A stretch of DNA of 64,000 nucleotides from Grifola frondosa (taxonomy: Eukaryota > Basidiomycota > Agaricomycetes > Polyporales > Grifolaceae), in the NCBI GenBank assembly GCA_001683735.1, contig LUGG01000013.1, positions 124,001 through 188,000 of the forward strand, read 5' to 3'. Under the pieces are notes generated by a model. The model searched no databases. It saw nothing but the letters and a program-made list of their open reading frames with translations, and was not told the origin of the DNA. Positions 12,455 to 23,684 of the stretch are shown here, piece after piece. The position numbers and the translations under genes are program-made. The stretch's first letter is position 1. Every line of letters begins with the position of its first letter.

Positions 12455-14124
12455 ATGTCATCTACTGTTAGCACCGAAGAGGACCAGCAACTGTGAGTGA
12501 TGCCCACTGCATTATTTCCTCATTTAATATATCCTATCGCATAGCTTCATTGCAACATGTTGCACTGTATCGGCAAACGGTTAGTGGTTCATTACAGTCT
12601 TAAGCTATTTCCTCATTCCGGTTCGTCGCAGCTCTCCTGGTCTACGAATACCTGATCACGGTTGATCGTGAATATCAACTCGTCTGGAAGCGTCCATTTT
12701 CGGCGGCCACCTTAGTGTTTTTGCTAGCAAGATACCCTCTTCTTCTTGAAAATATTCTCCTTCTTCCAAGTATATATCCGATGTCGACAAGGGTACGGTT
12801 ATTGTCTCATTACTGTAGGCTGTCTTTGCTTACTCAAAATTTCTAGAGCTGTTCCGCATTGGTTTGGTTGTCGACAGCTTTGGATCTGTCTTTCGGTTTG
12901 CTTGTGGCCAGTGAGGCCCCATTTGTCATGTGATATTTTCACTTCTAACTGGCCATCTGTATCTATGAAGTATTCTCAAGTCTCCGAGTGTATGCGTTGT
13001 CTGGTCGTCGATGGCAAATTGCATCATTGGTATTCATCCTGTCACTGGTTCGCGTCGGCTTTGAACTGGTGAGTTCTGTCCTCTGTATCGAGCTTGGCAT
13101 GTAACTGAAGTGTAACCCATATATTTAGTTTGGGTGTGTGCAGCAAGTGGTGGTTGTAGCCCTACCTCCCATCAATTGCACCAGTGTCAGTTTACTCTCA
13201 CCGGAACTCCCAAATATGTCAGTGAAAATCGTCCATATCAATGTATCTTGTCGACTGAATCCGTGTGTCATGTAGATGTATGCATTGCTATCGACTCCAT
13301 ACTGCTCAAGTGCTCAGCTCACGCAATACTCGCAGTGGCGTATGTACAGCGTGCGACAACAATCACTGCGGACGTGCTTATTCTTGCAGTGACTGTATAC
13401 CAGATGTACTGGAGAAGTCGAGGTGCTGCAGGGACTACTCTCCGAACTCCATTGCACACTTTGATCCTGAGGGATGGTCAGTATCGATTTCTGTTTCAAT
13501 ATGTGCAACGACCTAATCCACCTTCATCAGGTACAATATACTTCTTGTAAGTTACCGATAGTGAGACAGGCCTGCCGTTATTTGACAACTATGTGCCTGA
13601 TAGAGCCTTGTTGATCATCAACATTGCAGACATTGTATTCCTATACTTGGGAGAAACTTTTGTGGGTAGATATATCTCGAATTCCTCTCGATACTCACTC
13701 ACTGGACCTATATACCAACATCAGGAAGATGTCTCATATAGCACCGCGTTTATCGACCCGTCAGTGGCCGCGATTAATTGCTCCCCATTTTGGTTTCTAT
13801 TGATATCCGTTATCGTACAGAATAACAACAATCATCATTTCAAGGTTCATGCTCAATCTCCGTGAAATAAGTACGCCCGTCAGCAGCAGCGAAGATCCAA
13901 GCCAGTCATTGTCGGCTAGCGGCTCGATCCGCCTAACAACGTTCATTGAACCTTTCGGTGCACCTCTGGACCACGAGTTCTCGTTCCCTTCCATGGATTT
14001 GAATGATGAAGAAGCAGACCAAGCGACCGGGGGCGAGAACGCGCTGCGCAGCGACGAGGAAATGGTGTCGGGCCTGGCCAGTATTCCCGAGTTGTCTGAA
14101 GCCGAACCCGGTCCATTCGTCTAG
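12455..14124 (+). CDS. DUF6533 multi-pass membrane protein, array copy 3 (last of the array)
   Basis: This is the right-hand member of the array and the best preserved copy. Exons: 12455-12492, 12545-about 12579, 12632-12792, 12847-12910, 12971-13068, and one from 13129 to the donor in gtatcttgtcgac at about 13246. The next exon, beginning tggcgtatg at about 13336, follows an intron of about 90 nt. Three small exons and a tail exon from 13818 complete it. Landmarks are LLVYEYLITVDREYQLVW, LARYPLLLENILLL, LRVYALSGRRWQIASLV, VQRATTITADVLILAVTV and LRTPLHTLIL. The C-terminal cytoplasmic-type tail is acidic and ends ELSEAEPGPFV, the native family ending shared with copy 4. Function unknown. Confidence 0.8.
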
Positions 14125-14999
14125 GTAAGCTGGGATATTTGTTGTTCGACTGGTGTAATATTGTCTTTGTTGTCAACATCCAATAGATACTGATGCGCAT
14201 TTCGTTCGTCCTAGAATTGGAGTGTGCTGTTGTTCATCGTGATTTTGGAATACTATAGATGCCGTAATTCGTAGAGGCCTGCCGCATCGTCATCGTGTAT
14301 ACAGAACTATGTACGTTCAGGACGGTAGAAGGATGGACAAATAATTTTGAACCCCGATACTGTACGTAGCTCAGCACCAACGACCCAACACCAAATCCTG
14401 GAAAGGCACATTTGCGATGCATCATGCCTGACGCAGCTGCAGCGCCGCCTTCAAGTATTTTATTATTTTTACCACAGCGCGCTCACCGCTCCGTACTTTG
14501 AAGGGTAGAAGGGAGCAGCTGCAAGTATCGAGGCTCGTGACGGCGTTTGCCAGGATTCACAACCGGAGCTTGACAAGGTTGTTCGATTCGTGTGGCGGTG
14601 GCATTAATTCCTGCAACTTTCTCTGTTATTTAATGCCTCGTTAGTAGTAAGTACCTGAACAAAGGTTGCGAAGTGCTTACGAACACGATTACGACCGACG
14701 AGCGAGAAGTTGGAGGACCACAATTAAAGATCCGAGCGGCTTCTCGAGTGCGGTGTTTATGAAGAGGTCGACATCTGGCAGTTAGCTCTCTCCGGGCGTG
14801 CACATATCACATACCGCTATCAAGGAGCTCAGACTGCCGACCAGCGATAACACAATTAGATGTCTTCACGCTGAAGGCTGTCAAGACTCAACAGCTCTAT
14901 TCCACACAATACCCGCAATCGTCATTCTCAACACGCGTGCAATACGGAATACATATGAATGAACCCTTAGAAACCTTCAGCAAGCGCTTGCAGAATGCC
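14125..14999. other. Array edge and intergenic stretch
   Basis: About 14,215-14,350 is a decayed relative of the spacers: the succession aattggagtg, ttggaatactatagat and cagaactatg matches the order seen at 885-975. It marks the right edge of the array. From 14,350 to 14,999 I see no gene; it includes the 3' flank of the convergent BZW1-like gene. Confidence 0.6.
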
Positions 15000-16654
15000 T
15001 CACTCGTCCTCCTCATCACTGTCTTGTTCCTGCAAGAACTGACAGGCGGCGTAAGTACATAAAATTGCCAGCCGGAACGAAAAACAGCTCACTTTGACGA
15101 GGGGCTGCGTCGCCTGGGAAATGCTGCCTGCCCTGCGGCTTCGAGCCCTTCTGGTGCCAATATATGATAGCCTGATCAGAGATACAATCCTTGTTATACA
15201 GAACCTACAACCATCGTCAGCATGCCGATGTCGTTTCCGCAATTCACAACACACGCACCTTCAAAATTTGCGGGAAAGCTTTAATTATACGCGTGTCTTC
15301 ATAGCAATACACTTGCACGATGTTGATGAGGGCCACCTCGGTCTTGGCTCCGTTGCAGAATGGTTGGATGACATCAGCGAAGGCCTGTCGTAAACCGCTC
15401 GTCAGTGAGAGTACTGCAATATGCAACGGAGGTTCGGACGCACCCCTATCTCGCGAAGTGCAAGAGCCTCATTCTGGTCTTGACGGGCACTCCATTCGAC
15501 AGAGGCGATCAGGCCCTGCCAAATGCACTGCACGAGCTCAACGTCCGGGAGCGGCTGCTCCTCCTGTCTGCTCTTGATTGCTGCCACGATCTACCCCATG
15601 TCACGGTTTCAATGTATTGCTCGGGCTGGTCAAAAGAGAAAACCTACGTCGTCATATGAGTCGCCGCGTTCGAGCATCTCCCGCAGGGCCTTAATGATAC
15701 CGTCCTTGAGGGACGCAAACTGCCGCTTCGTCCACCAATCGGCGACCTGCGGCAGACCCTCCTTGCGGAAGTGCTCCTCAAGGGCTTTATCGTCGCGCTT
15801 GTTCGCAGGAAAGAACGCGGAGAGGTCCTTAATTCCGCCACGCTTGAGAGCACCCGCAAGATGGTCCATCGTCTGGTCGACCAGATACGCACGGAAGATC
15901 AGGGTGATGACGGTCGCGGAGACGTCTGGAAAGACGGGGAAGGGTGAGCATCGAATGTTCGGAAGCAAGAAAGAGCTTGAGGTCACCATTCTTGATGAGA
16001 TGGTCTTTGGTCAGACTCTGGAGACAGCTGGTACTGGCGAGGCCTTGGGAGAGGATCAGGCCAGTAGCAACGGCCAATTTCTCTCTGCGAACGTCAGACC
16101 AGCGGTTGATGTACTGTAAAAGGCTGGGAAGAGAAGTTTGCTCCAGGGGTCTCTGGAGGTACTTGTATCTTTTCGGGTATCGGTGGTGAGCGACAGCATG
16201 AGGAGGAAACAGCATGGAGACTCACCTTCTGATCAGCTTATTGAGCACCTCGATGTACTGCTTCACGTCAGCCACCTCGACGGGCTCCTTGGCATGGAAG
16301 ATCGAGAATGGCGACGGAGGAGCGCCATCGTCGAGGTAGCTGCCGCCGGGCTGGAGAAGACCACAACAAGGAGGATCTCGAAGAGGGCGTCTGCATACTT
16401 GAGGAATTCGAGGGTTGAACCGGCCTGAACTAGTTTGTTGGTAAATGCGTCGAAGTCGTTGGCGGGAACGGTTTCGAGATGTTTGTAGAGCTGGTCTCTG
16501 AAGACTAGGTGACGCGATGAGGACAGGGTGATGGGTGGTGTGATGGCAGCCTACCAGATGGTTCGTGCTTGGCGTGAGCCTTTACGGCACCTTTCCTGGC
16601 TTTGATACGGACCCCCTGCAACGAAGGCTTTGAAGCAGCTGATTGCTGAGACAT
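15000..16654 (-). CDS. eIF5-mimic protein / BZW1-BZW2 homologue (W2 domain)
   Basis: This is a homologue of the eIF5-mimic (5MP/BZW) translation regulators, which bind eIF2 and eIF3 through a C-terminal W2 domain and compete with eIF5. The start at 16654 gives MSQQSAASKPSLQGVRIKARKG, a basic N-terminus as in human BZW1. Next come YADALFEILLV and LNKLIRRYKYLQ, then SDVRREKLAVATGLIL, the LSAFFPANKR segment, ELVQCIWQGLIASVEW, and a W2 end with INIVQVYCYEDTR. The protein finishes on the acidic tail DSDEEDE. About 415 residues are expected, matching the family. The frame slips once near 16361: one extra G in the minus-strand run of GG restores the expected GLLQPGGS. Confidence 0.88.
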
Positions 16655-17092
16655 CCACAGGTTTCGACGATATCGAAAAGTGTGGAAGAGAACGAAGAGG
16701 TGTAGATACTACAATCGTCCTTTCCAATCTAGGTAGACTCTTCGCTCTTTGCCGGTTCGGACGTTTCCATTTTGGGCATGCATTACCTAACACCGAGAGG
16801 CAAGTGCAAGCCTAGGTGCAGAAAACAATGCATTGACTTCTCCGAATATTAATACGACCTCTTCGAGTGTGCATAGAAGGCCTGTATGCTCTAGCTGCAC
16901 GTATATACGTATATAAAGACATCTAAAACAGGATGGCAACGGCGTTGTTCATGGAGACAAAGGAGGAAGCACGGCACGTGCGTATGACGCGCTCAAAGCT
17001 ACTCCATCCCTCCGTCGTCTCTTTCCTCTTCGCATTCATCCACATTTTCGTCCCAGCTCAACACCCATCACAACAATTCGCACTCTTAGCTC
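16655..17092. other. Divergent intergenic region, BZW1-like gene / PP2C
   Basis: No gene seen. It holds a TATA-like site at 16910-16918 and a C/T-rich stretch before the PP2C start. Confidence 0.5.
16910..16918 (+). promoter_or_regulatory. TATA-like box upstream of the PP2C gene
   Basis: TATATAAAG lies about 175 bases before the proposed PP2C ATG, in the only strongly AT-rich block of this intergenic region. Confidence 0.4.
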
Positions 17093-18941
17093 ATGTCTCC
17101 TGTAGCGATCGCCGATGCCCTCGGTACGTCTTCGCCTAGTGCCACACTGCCTGCGGACTAACCCATATCGCACACAGCTGCGTTGCCTCCCTCAGAGTCA
17201 GTGTTTCTCTAGAGACTATTCCATATAACCCTCGATATCTCTCGCTTGGATATTTTATCCTCCAGCGTCGTGGATATCCATGCTCAAATCGCTTCTATAT
17301 GGATACTGCGCTTTGAATGGTTACCATTGCATGGTCGCTCCTCCACCAGCCGCGCCACAGTCTCTTCCCTACCCTATCGGCCACATCACATATTGGTCGG
17401 AAGGAGGACGATTGAATTGCGGTGCTGTTGTAGGAGAGGAGCGGGTCATCCTTCCCATCTGCGCTCGCGTGAGCTCTTGTCTATCACCACCATTGGTGTG
17501 GCAGCTGTCAGATGGTGCCCCGCAGATCGGATGATGCCTCCGGCTCCTGCCTCTCCTGATGTTGGAAGAGATTTTGTACGTTCTGCAGCCCAGTTTCCAG
17601 AGTTGCTCGAAGCGTATGACAGTATTCGGATGACTAGGTGTATTGCTAAGCGAGACGATATCTTTCCTTACAATCTCTTCATTGCTCGATTGGGCATTTC
17701 CACATCTGACTTGTGCTCGCTGTTCACAGTAGCTCCTCTAGCACGAATGTCGTACCAACAATACCTCCCCACATCTCCTTCAAATGTGCCGTGACTGATT
17801 CCAAAGGACCCCGGCGGTTCATGGAAGACGCACATTCCATAGTTGTTCCATTTGGCGGCATCCGTGGGCAGGGCTTCTTTGCGATCTTTGACGGTCATGC
17901 TGGAAAGCAGGCCGCAGAATGGTGTGGACAGAATTTCGCTTCGGTACGCCCCTTACCTTGTTCCGCAACTTGATGATGCGCCAACATATGCCACAGTATC
18001 TCCTTCAAGAGCTACGGAAAGACAGCTCAGGGAACATCCCAGATGTTCTCAACGCAACCTTCCACAGCGTCGACAATAGTCTTTCCAAATTGTCAGAAGA
18101 ATCCGACGGCAAAATGCATTCCGGTTGTACTGCAGTCACCGCGTTCCTCCGTATAGAGGATGCAGACGGCAAACAGTCGTTCCTCCCTTCCGATTTCGAT
18201 CCCTCTGCATATACGCCATCTAACGTGGAGGAGAACCCAGACAGTACAAGCGACAGCGTGGACGATACTTCAAAACAAAAGAGGAGTAGTGCAAGTAAAA
18301 TTAAGGACGCGATCAAGAGCTTTGGTAGTGCTTCCATCTCTGGCTCATCCAGTCCTGATACCCAACAAGAGCGGACACCATCGCCATCAGAGGACAGTGG
18401 TTTCATACCTCCCGCATCTGTACGCCGAGTCTTGTACTGCGCGAACGCAGGGGATGCGCGTGGTGTATTGTGCCGCGCTGGAAGGGCCGTGCGGTTGACG
18501 TACGACCACAAGGGCTCCGATAAGCAAGAAGCCAAGCGGATTATGGACGCGGGCGGGTTCGTGATGAGCGGCCGCGTGAACGGAGTGCTCGCGGTAACGC
18601 GCAGTCTCGGGGACTCGTCTATGAAGGAGTTTGTTGTCGGTGCACCGTACACAACTGAGACAGAGTTGAATGAAGAGGACGAGTTTTTAATTCTGGCGTG
18701 CGACGGGGTGCGTGTGGTTTTCCAGCTTTTCCATATTCGTATATGCTGAATTGTGTGTTGTATTCAGCTATGGGACGTCGTCGACGATCAAGCCGCAGTC
18801 GAGCTCGTACGCTCGATTGCCAACCCTCGAAAAGCAGCGGAGGAGCTGCTAGACCATGCGTATCGCAACTATTCGTCGGACAACGTCACTGTTCTTGTCG
18901 TGCGCTTCCGGAACCCGCCGGACAGTGTACGTGCAACTTGA
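17093..18941 (+). CDS. Protein serine/threonine phosphatase, PP2C family
   Basis: This is a metal-dependent phosphatase of the PPM/PP2C fold. The catalytic part is clear from about 17742: KCAVTDSKGPRRFMEDAHS, then FAIFDGHAGKQAAEW, with metal-binding Asp in DGHAG. SGCTAVTAFLR, YCANAGDARGVLCR, LTYDHKG, AVTRSLGDSSMK and LACDGLWDVV follow. Introns are at 17944-17996 and 18709-18768. An insert of about 90 residues, rich in Ser, Pro and Asp, interrupts the domain after FLRIEDADG, as in related fungal PP2Cs. The N-terminus is unresolved. ATG 17093 with exons 17093-17123 and 17178-17200 is plausible, but the link to 17742 is not settled. The substrate cannot be told from sequence. Confidence 0.85.
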
Positions 18942-19733
18942 CGGTTGCTCTCCCAAAGCCTTTCAGTGTTTCGCGGGTGTGTCCCTATCAAATGCAGTAT
19001 TTGTCCCAAGTTACTTATCAACCTCGATGCAGGCTCTGTTGGTCTTGCTTCTAGGCTTGGGATTTGTGCAGCCCCATTTTTCCTCTATCCACTTCGTCTT
19101 CACTCCTCTGGTAATTGTTGATTCGTATGATATTCATCGAGTACGCTGTGCACACGATACCTGTTTTCGAGCTCTTTCTGCCTCTGTCTGCATATCCTTG
19201 GGCTCTCAATCATACAGTTAATTACGTATCAGAATTGAACAATTGTAGCAGTATAGTGACCAGGTATACGTATAATATTTGCACATACTCACATACTGTA
19301 TGTACCGCGTCGAAAGCCTTGTAATAAAGCCAGTACAAACATCTTTTCTTGGGAGCATCATTTGTTCGGAACATATCCATTTTAGGCAACGTTCCCTATG
19401 ATCGGATTCCGGAAAGATACGCGATATCTAGTACAAAGCTTCGTTTTACACTATCCTGCGTATGTACAGATTATCATTAAGAACATAACATTCGTTCGCC
19501 GCTGCGTAGGCACCGCTTTGATGCACCTGATATCCTTTTTCGTCGGCCTCGGCGGTGCATTGCTTCATGGTACATGCCACTACCGGCTGGGCGCCCACTG
19601 TGTACATAAATCTGCATCACAATCGTTACCTTCATACCATCGCTCCCTCATAGGTTCCGCGACTGTCCCGCGCTCCCAATCCCCAGGCATCTTTACGAAT
19701 CCAGCGACTTTGAGGAAAGTAGAGCGAGCGCAG
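18942..19733. other. Intergenic region, PP2C / Pns1-like gene
   Basis: No gene seen; only short chance frames. It should contain the PP2C 3' UTR (aataaag-like string at about 19,323) and the promoter of the next gene. Confidence 0.5.
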
Positions 19734-22181
19734 AATGTCCGCCTGGAAGCCAAATGAATACCAGCCGGTATACGAACCGGGACCCACCCCGAACTACGCC
19801 ACGCCTTACGTGCCGCCACCCGCCGCGGGCCAAGACTACGGTGGGAACGGTACCATGACCAGAAGTCGCCCTTCGAGGGCGACCGCTTCAAGCCCAAGAA
19901 GCGGATAAATGACCCGATATTCCTCATTCTCTTCATCGCGCAGGTGCGTGCTGACCTTGTCTATGCGGCTGGAACATTTCTGGTGGTTAACGTTAGCGAA
20001 TCCCGCTACAGCATGCGGGGTTCGCTGTTCTGTCGGTCATTGTCATCTCCAAATGGGTGACTACTGGGGGACTTGGCGGTGGGATTGGGGGCGGAAACAC
20101 CGGCAACGCCGTCACGCTGAACAAGTGAGTGTCGTGCTCCGTATGCCTCGTCTTCGATGCTGCAAGCTGACGTTAGGCGGTATTCAGCCACACTGTGATC
20201 CTGCTACTGCTTGTCGCTGCAGCGGGGCTGGTGCTTTCAACGGTGTACCTCCTCCTCATTCGTGCCTTCACGAAGGCCATTATGCACATCACACTCGTGC
20301 TTTCCATCTTGCTCAATATGTGCGTGTTTCGCGAGTTTGTCTTCGTGAGGCACTCAAACTTACATATGGATTAGCGGGATCTGCGTGTATTATTGGATAA
20401 CGAAGTACTACTGTACGTGAAGTAATCACAAGAATTTGTATATTGCTCACAGCTTGACGTTTTGTACCTCAGCCGGCGCGATTATATTCACAGTCATTGC
20501 GCTGTTCTCTGTGTTGGCATACTTCGGGTACCGGTCGCGCATACCTCTTGCATCGCTCCTCCTTCAGGTGGTCATGGATGTCGCCAAACACCACAAAAGT
20601 GTTTATGTGGTGGCGTTCCTCGCACTGATTTTGCAAACGGCCTTCAGCGCGTAAGCACGAGGCGCATATATGCACCCAAGATCAACGTTAATGTGCTCCT
20701 TCCCTTCTAGATGGTACACGTTCACTGTCATCGCTACGTAAGCTTCGGTGGAACGTCTTGTCAATTTGATGATTAAATGTGTTGCAGATACGCGAGATAT
20801 ACCCCCGGCAATCCGTGTTAGTACTCTTGATTTTTCATCCCAGATGTCTTCTGACTGGACAAAAAACCCATCAGCATGCGGAACGGGCTCTTCTTGCTCT
20901 TCCGCAAAGGTGGCAGGTCTGATTGTTTATGAGACATTCTCCTTCCTATGGACATCGCAAGTTATTGGCAACGTTGCCCTTGCTACACTTTCCGGGGGTC
21001 CGTTTGGGAGTACGTCATCCACACTATAACCTCTCAAGATGCTTTCGACTGAATGACTGACCGGCAGGTTGGTATTACTTCGGGCCTCGCGAACAGGGAA
21101 TGATGGTAAGCATGCGGCTGATGTGGTGTCCAATCCTCTCTCACACAGAGAATAGCCTCCTCACCCCACGCTATCGGCATTTGTTCGTGCCTCTACGCTT
21201 TCCCTTGGTTCGATTGCGTTTGGCTCCCTTATCGTTACGCTCCTCGAGCTTCTCAGAATGATACTGAATGCCGCGCGAAATAGCGCCAACGCTGATGGAC
21301 ATCGTAGGTCTCTTGATGATATTTTATTAATACGAATACTGATTATATACATAGCCATCGAGGCATGCCTGGCGATGTGTGCAGAATGTTTCGTCGGTTG
21401 CATAGAAGCCGCGGTGCAATATTTCAATAGATACGCATATATTGAGATTTGTGCGAACCAAATTCTGATATTTACTGTGCGATGCAAGCTAACTGGCGTA
21501 CCTTAGCTTTGTATGGAAAGTCCTATCTGAAAGCTGCGAGAGATACTTGGCATCTGTTCACAGACCGGGGTATCGACGCCATCGTCAACGATTCTCTTGT
21601 AGGGATGAGTGGGTCATAGTTACTTATGCGACGTGTCTGTTTTCATGACATCTCGAATAGCTCTTACCTGGGGAGCCTACTGCATCGGGCTTCTCTGCTC
21701 TCTATTCGGATACCTATACCTACGCTGTGAGTGTTGTTGCCATTCCAGCCAGCGTCTTGTTCACTGAGAGCGGTTTGGCAGTGACACATCCTTCATATAA
21801 CATCGACGGGCAGTACACCGCTCCCGTTCTACTATTTGCTTTTCTCATCGGGCTGCAATGCTGTAAGCACTCTCAGCGCAGTCGTACACTGAGCCTTGCT
21901 GACATTACCTTTCCTTAGCACTGACGCTCTCTTCTGCGATTGAAGCCGGAGTCTCGACTATGTAAGTGAATTACCCTCGTGTGCACACACCATCATGCTG
22001 ATTATCCGCCGTGAAAGATTCGTCGGCCTCGGTGAGGATCCTCAAGTCTTAGCCATCCGTGCGCCAGAGCTTTTCGGGGCAAGTCGTTTTCCTGGTTATC
22101 ATCTTTCAAGGCTAAATTTCGTTTGCCCAGTTAATTGCATCAACATACCCGCAGGTCGTTCAAGGTGTTCCGAGAGTGTAA
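19734..22181 (+). CDS. PNS1: Pns1/CTL choline-transporter-like membrane protein
   Basis: This is a polytopic plasma-membrane protein of the choline-transporter-like (SLC44/Pns1) family; a transport role is known for animal members but unproven for fungal Pns1. A Pro/Tyr-rich N-terminus precedes SPFEGDRFKPKKR and the first helix. The Gly-rich loop GLGGGIGGGNTGNA and helices such as VILLLLVAAAGLVLSTVYL follow. Then come SDWTKNPSACGTG, SPHPTLSAF-type and ALGSIAFGSLIVT-type blocks. The family signature CLAMCAECFVGCIEA is present, then KSYLKAARDTWHLF, RLTHPSYN and FVGLGEDPQVLA. It ends VVQGVPRV. The last intron (22079-22130) is a GC-AG intron. A single-base slip near 19850 (GG for GGG) separates the N-terminal exon from SPFEGD. 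Confidence 0.85.
22079..22130 (+). other. GC-AG intron in the Pns1-like gene
   Basis: Only a donor GCAAGT at 22079 and acceptor CAG at 22130 join ELFG to LIASTYPQVV in frame. GCAAGT is the canonical form of the rare GC donor. Confidence 0.65.
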
Positions 22182-22389
22182 AATATATCCACGTTACTAT
22201 TAGCATACACGAGACTTGGCATGCACGTTCTCTACGATGATTTTGTAGACGATTCCCTTCTTTAAAGCGTACGGGTAATATATTCTTTGTCTGCCAAGAT
22301 ATTTTTGTCCACATGCATTCTGCCCCTTTTTTTTCTTTATCATCCAAAAAGGAATACCTTTCTAAATTGAGAGGAAGGGGAAAAAATAC

Positions 22390-22471
22390 TGTCCCAGGGA
22401 GGATTCGAGCCTCCGTCTTCACGGTATTGTGTAACCACAACGTGATGATCTAACCACTAATCGACAAGGAC
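22390..22471 (-). tRNA. tRNA-His (anticodon GTG) with a ~10-nt intron
   Basis: Read on the minus strand: acceptor GTCCTTG pairs with CTGGGAC (one mismatch, one wobble), D-arm GATTAGTGGTTAGATC, anticodon stem TCACG/CGTGA with loop TTGTGGT, and T-arm GGAGG-CTCGAAT-CCTCC with discriminator A. About ten bases between the loop and the 3' stem fit an intron at the usual 37/38 position. A T run (complement of aaaaaa at 22381) follows as pol III terminator. Confidence 0.88.
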
Positions 22472-22592
22472 CTTGAACTGTAGGAGAATTTAATTAATAT
22501 ATTGTGCCTTTTCGAATATTTGCGCAGCAAGCGGACTAGGGTCTACTAGGGTGCGGACATGGTTCTTCATTGACCAACATCTTCCACTTAAA

Positions 22593-23460
22593 ATGAGGAA
22601 GACGTCTTATGTTATCGCCTTTTTTGCGGTCCTCGGAACGTTGCTTCTGGTGAGCGGACTATAGCTAGTCGAGGACGCACTCATCTGAGTGTGCTACACA
22701 GAACGTTGCCTCCATAAGGCGTCCCGACTGGTTCGCCCATGATAATCTTCCTCCGGCACACATAACTAATGCTCTGTTCGTTGAAGGCTCATTGTGAAGA
22801 ACCCAGAGATCTTTCATTCGAAAGTAACCGTTCAGTATGGTCTCCTGGAGCGCTGTGAACGACAAGTCGTAGAGATTCCCAACCCCAGCGGCGGGCGACT
22901 GGCGTATACCGACTACCAGTGTCGTCCGTTCCCCAATCGTACCGTGGATGGCTGTGAGAAGGAGAACAAAACATTCTGCATGACCTGGAGCACCGCAAGC
23001 TACCTGAGCGAACTTGGTGCTGGGTTCGCAATTGTGGCATGCCTTGCCTTGGTCTTCGGCGTCACTACGCACTCTAGGAGGAGGCGCATTTGGAAGTCCG
23101 TGTCGGTCTTGGTTGCTCTGCATGGTATGTATTACCTTGGATATCCTACAGGTTAACATATTTACGTGGAGTTTGCAGTTGCGTCCCAGATCGCTGCGTT
23201 CGCAGTTGTGACGGATCTCTACCGCAACTCTCGATTCCCGACGTTCGAACGCGCCCGTCCCGGTAAGTTTCTAATTTTTTGCTCGAGTTCGTTAACCGAT
23301 GGAATCTTGTTCAGGTTTGGCTTATGTTCTCAATGCAGTCTCATGGGTCCTTGGCACCTTAGTGACCTTTGGTGTAATTACGACTGGAATATCTGCCAGC
23401 AGAGGTCATAGGTGGGCGGCAGGTAACAGGGCCTACCGGCCCATTGAGGGTCCGTCTTAA
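22593..23460 (+). CDS. Frag1/DRAM/Sfk1-type multi-pass membrane protein
   Basis: About 250 residues with an N-terminal hydrophobic helix (YVIAFFAVLGTLLL), then RRPDWLIV, a Cys-containing loop (GLLERCERQVVEIP, YTDYQCRPFP, DGCEKENKTFC) and further helices including ELGAGFAIVACLALVFGV and VTFGVITTGIS. This order of one helix, a Cys-rich luminal loop and several C-terminal helices fits basidiomycete Frag1/DRAM/Sfk1-like proteins. The role is unassigned. Exons: 22593-22649, a 29-nt exon 22702-22730, 22787 to about 23125, and two more. Splicing of the 29-nt exon gives an unbroken frame. Confidence 0.7.
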
Positions 23461-23684
23461 TACTTTCTTGGACGTCCCCGGAGAACGACCTATGGCAAAT
23501 GATGTTTTCCGCTCAATGCCCCGTCGGCATTTGTCACTTTTTAACAGTTGTAATACCCGTGTATAACAGGTCTCATCCCATTCATACATTTGTGTCTTCA
23601 ATTTTCTCTTATATACTCTGTAGTCGTACATATTGACCAAGATCTCTTCACTGCTTTATCGCAGTGCAACTGTCGTTCAGTCTG

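Noticed and set aside
18005..18652. 215-codon open frame on the minus strand
   Set aside because: It is antisense to the PP2C catalytic exon, which is clearly coding on the plus strand.
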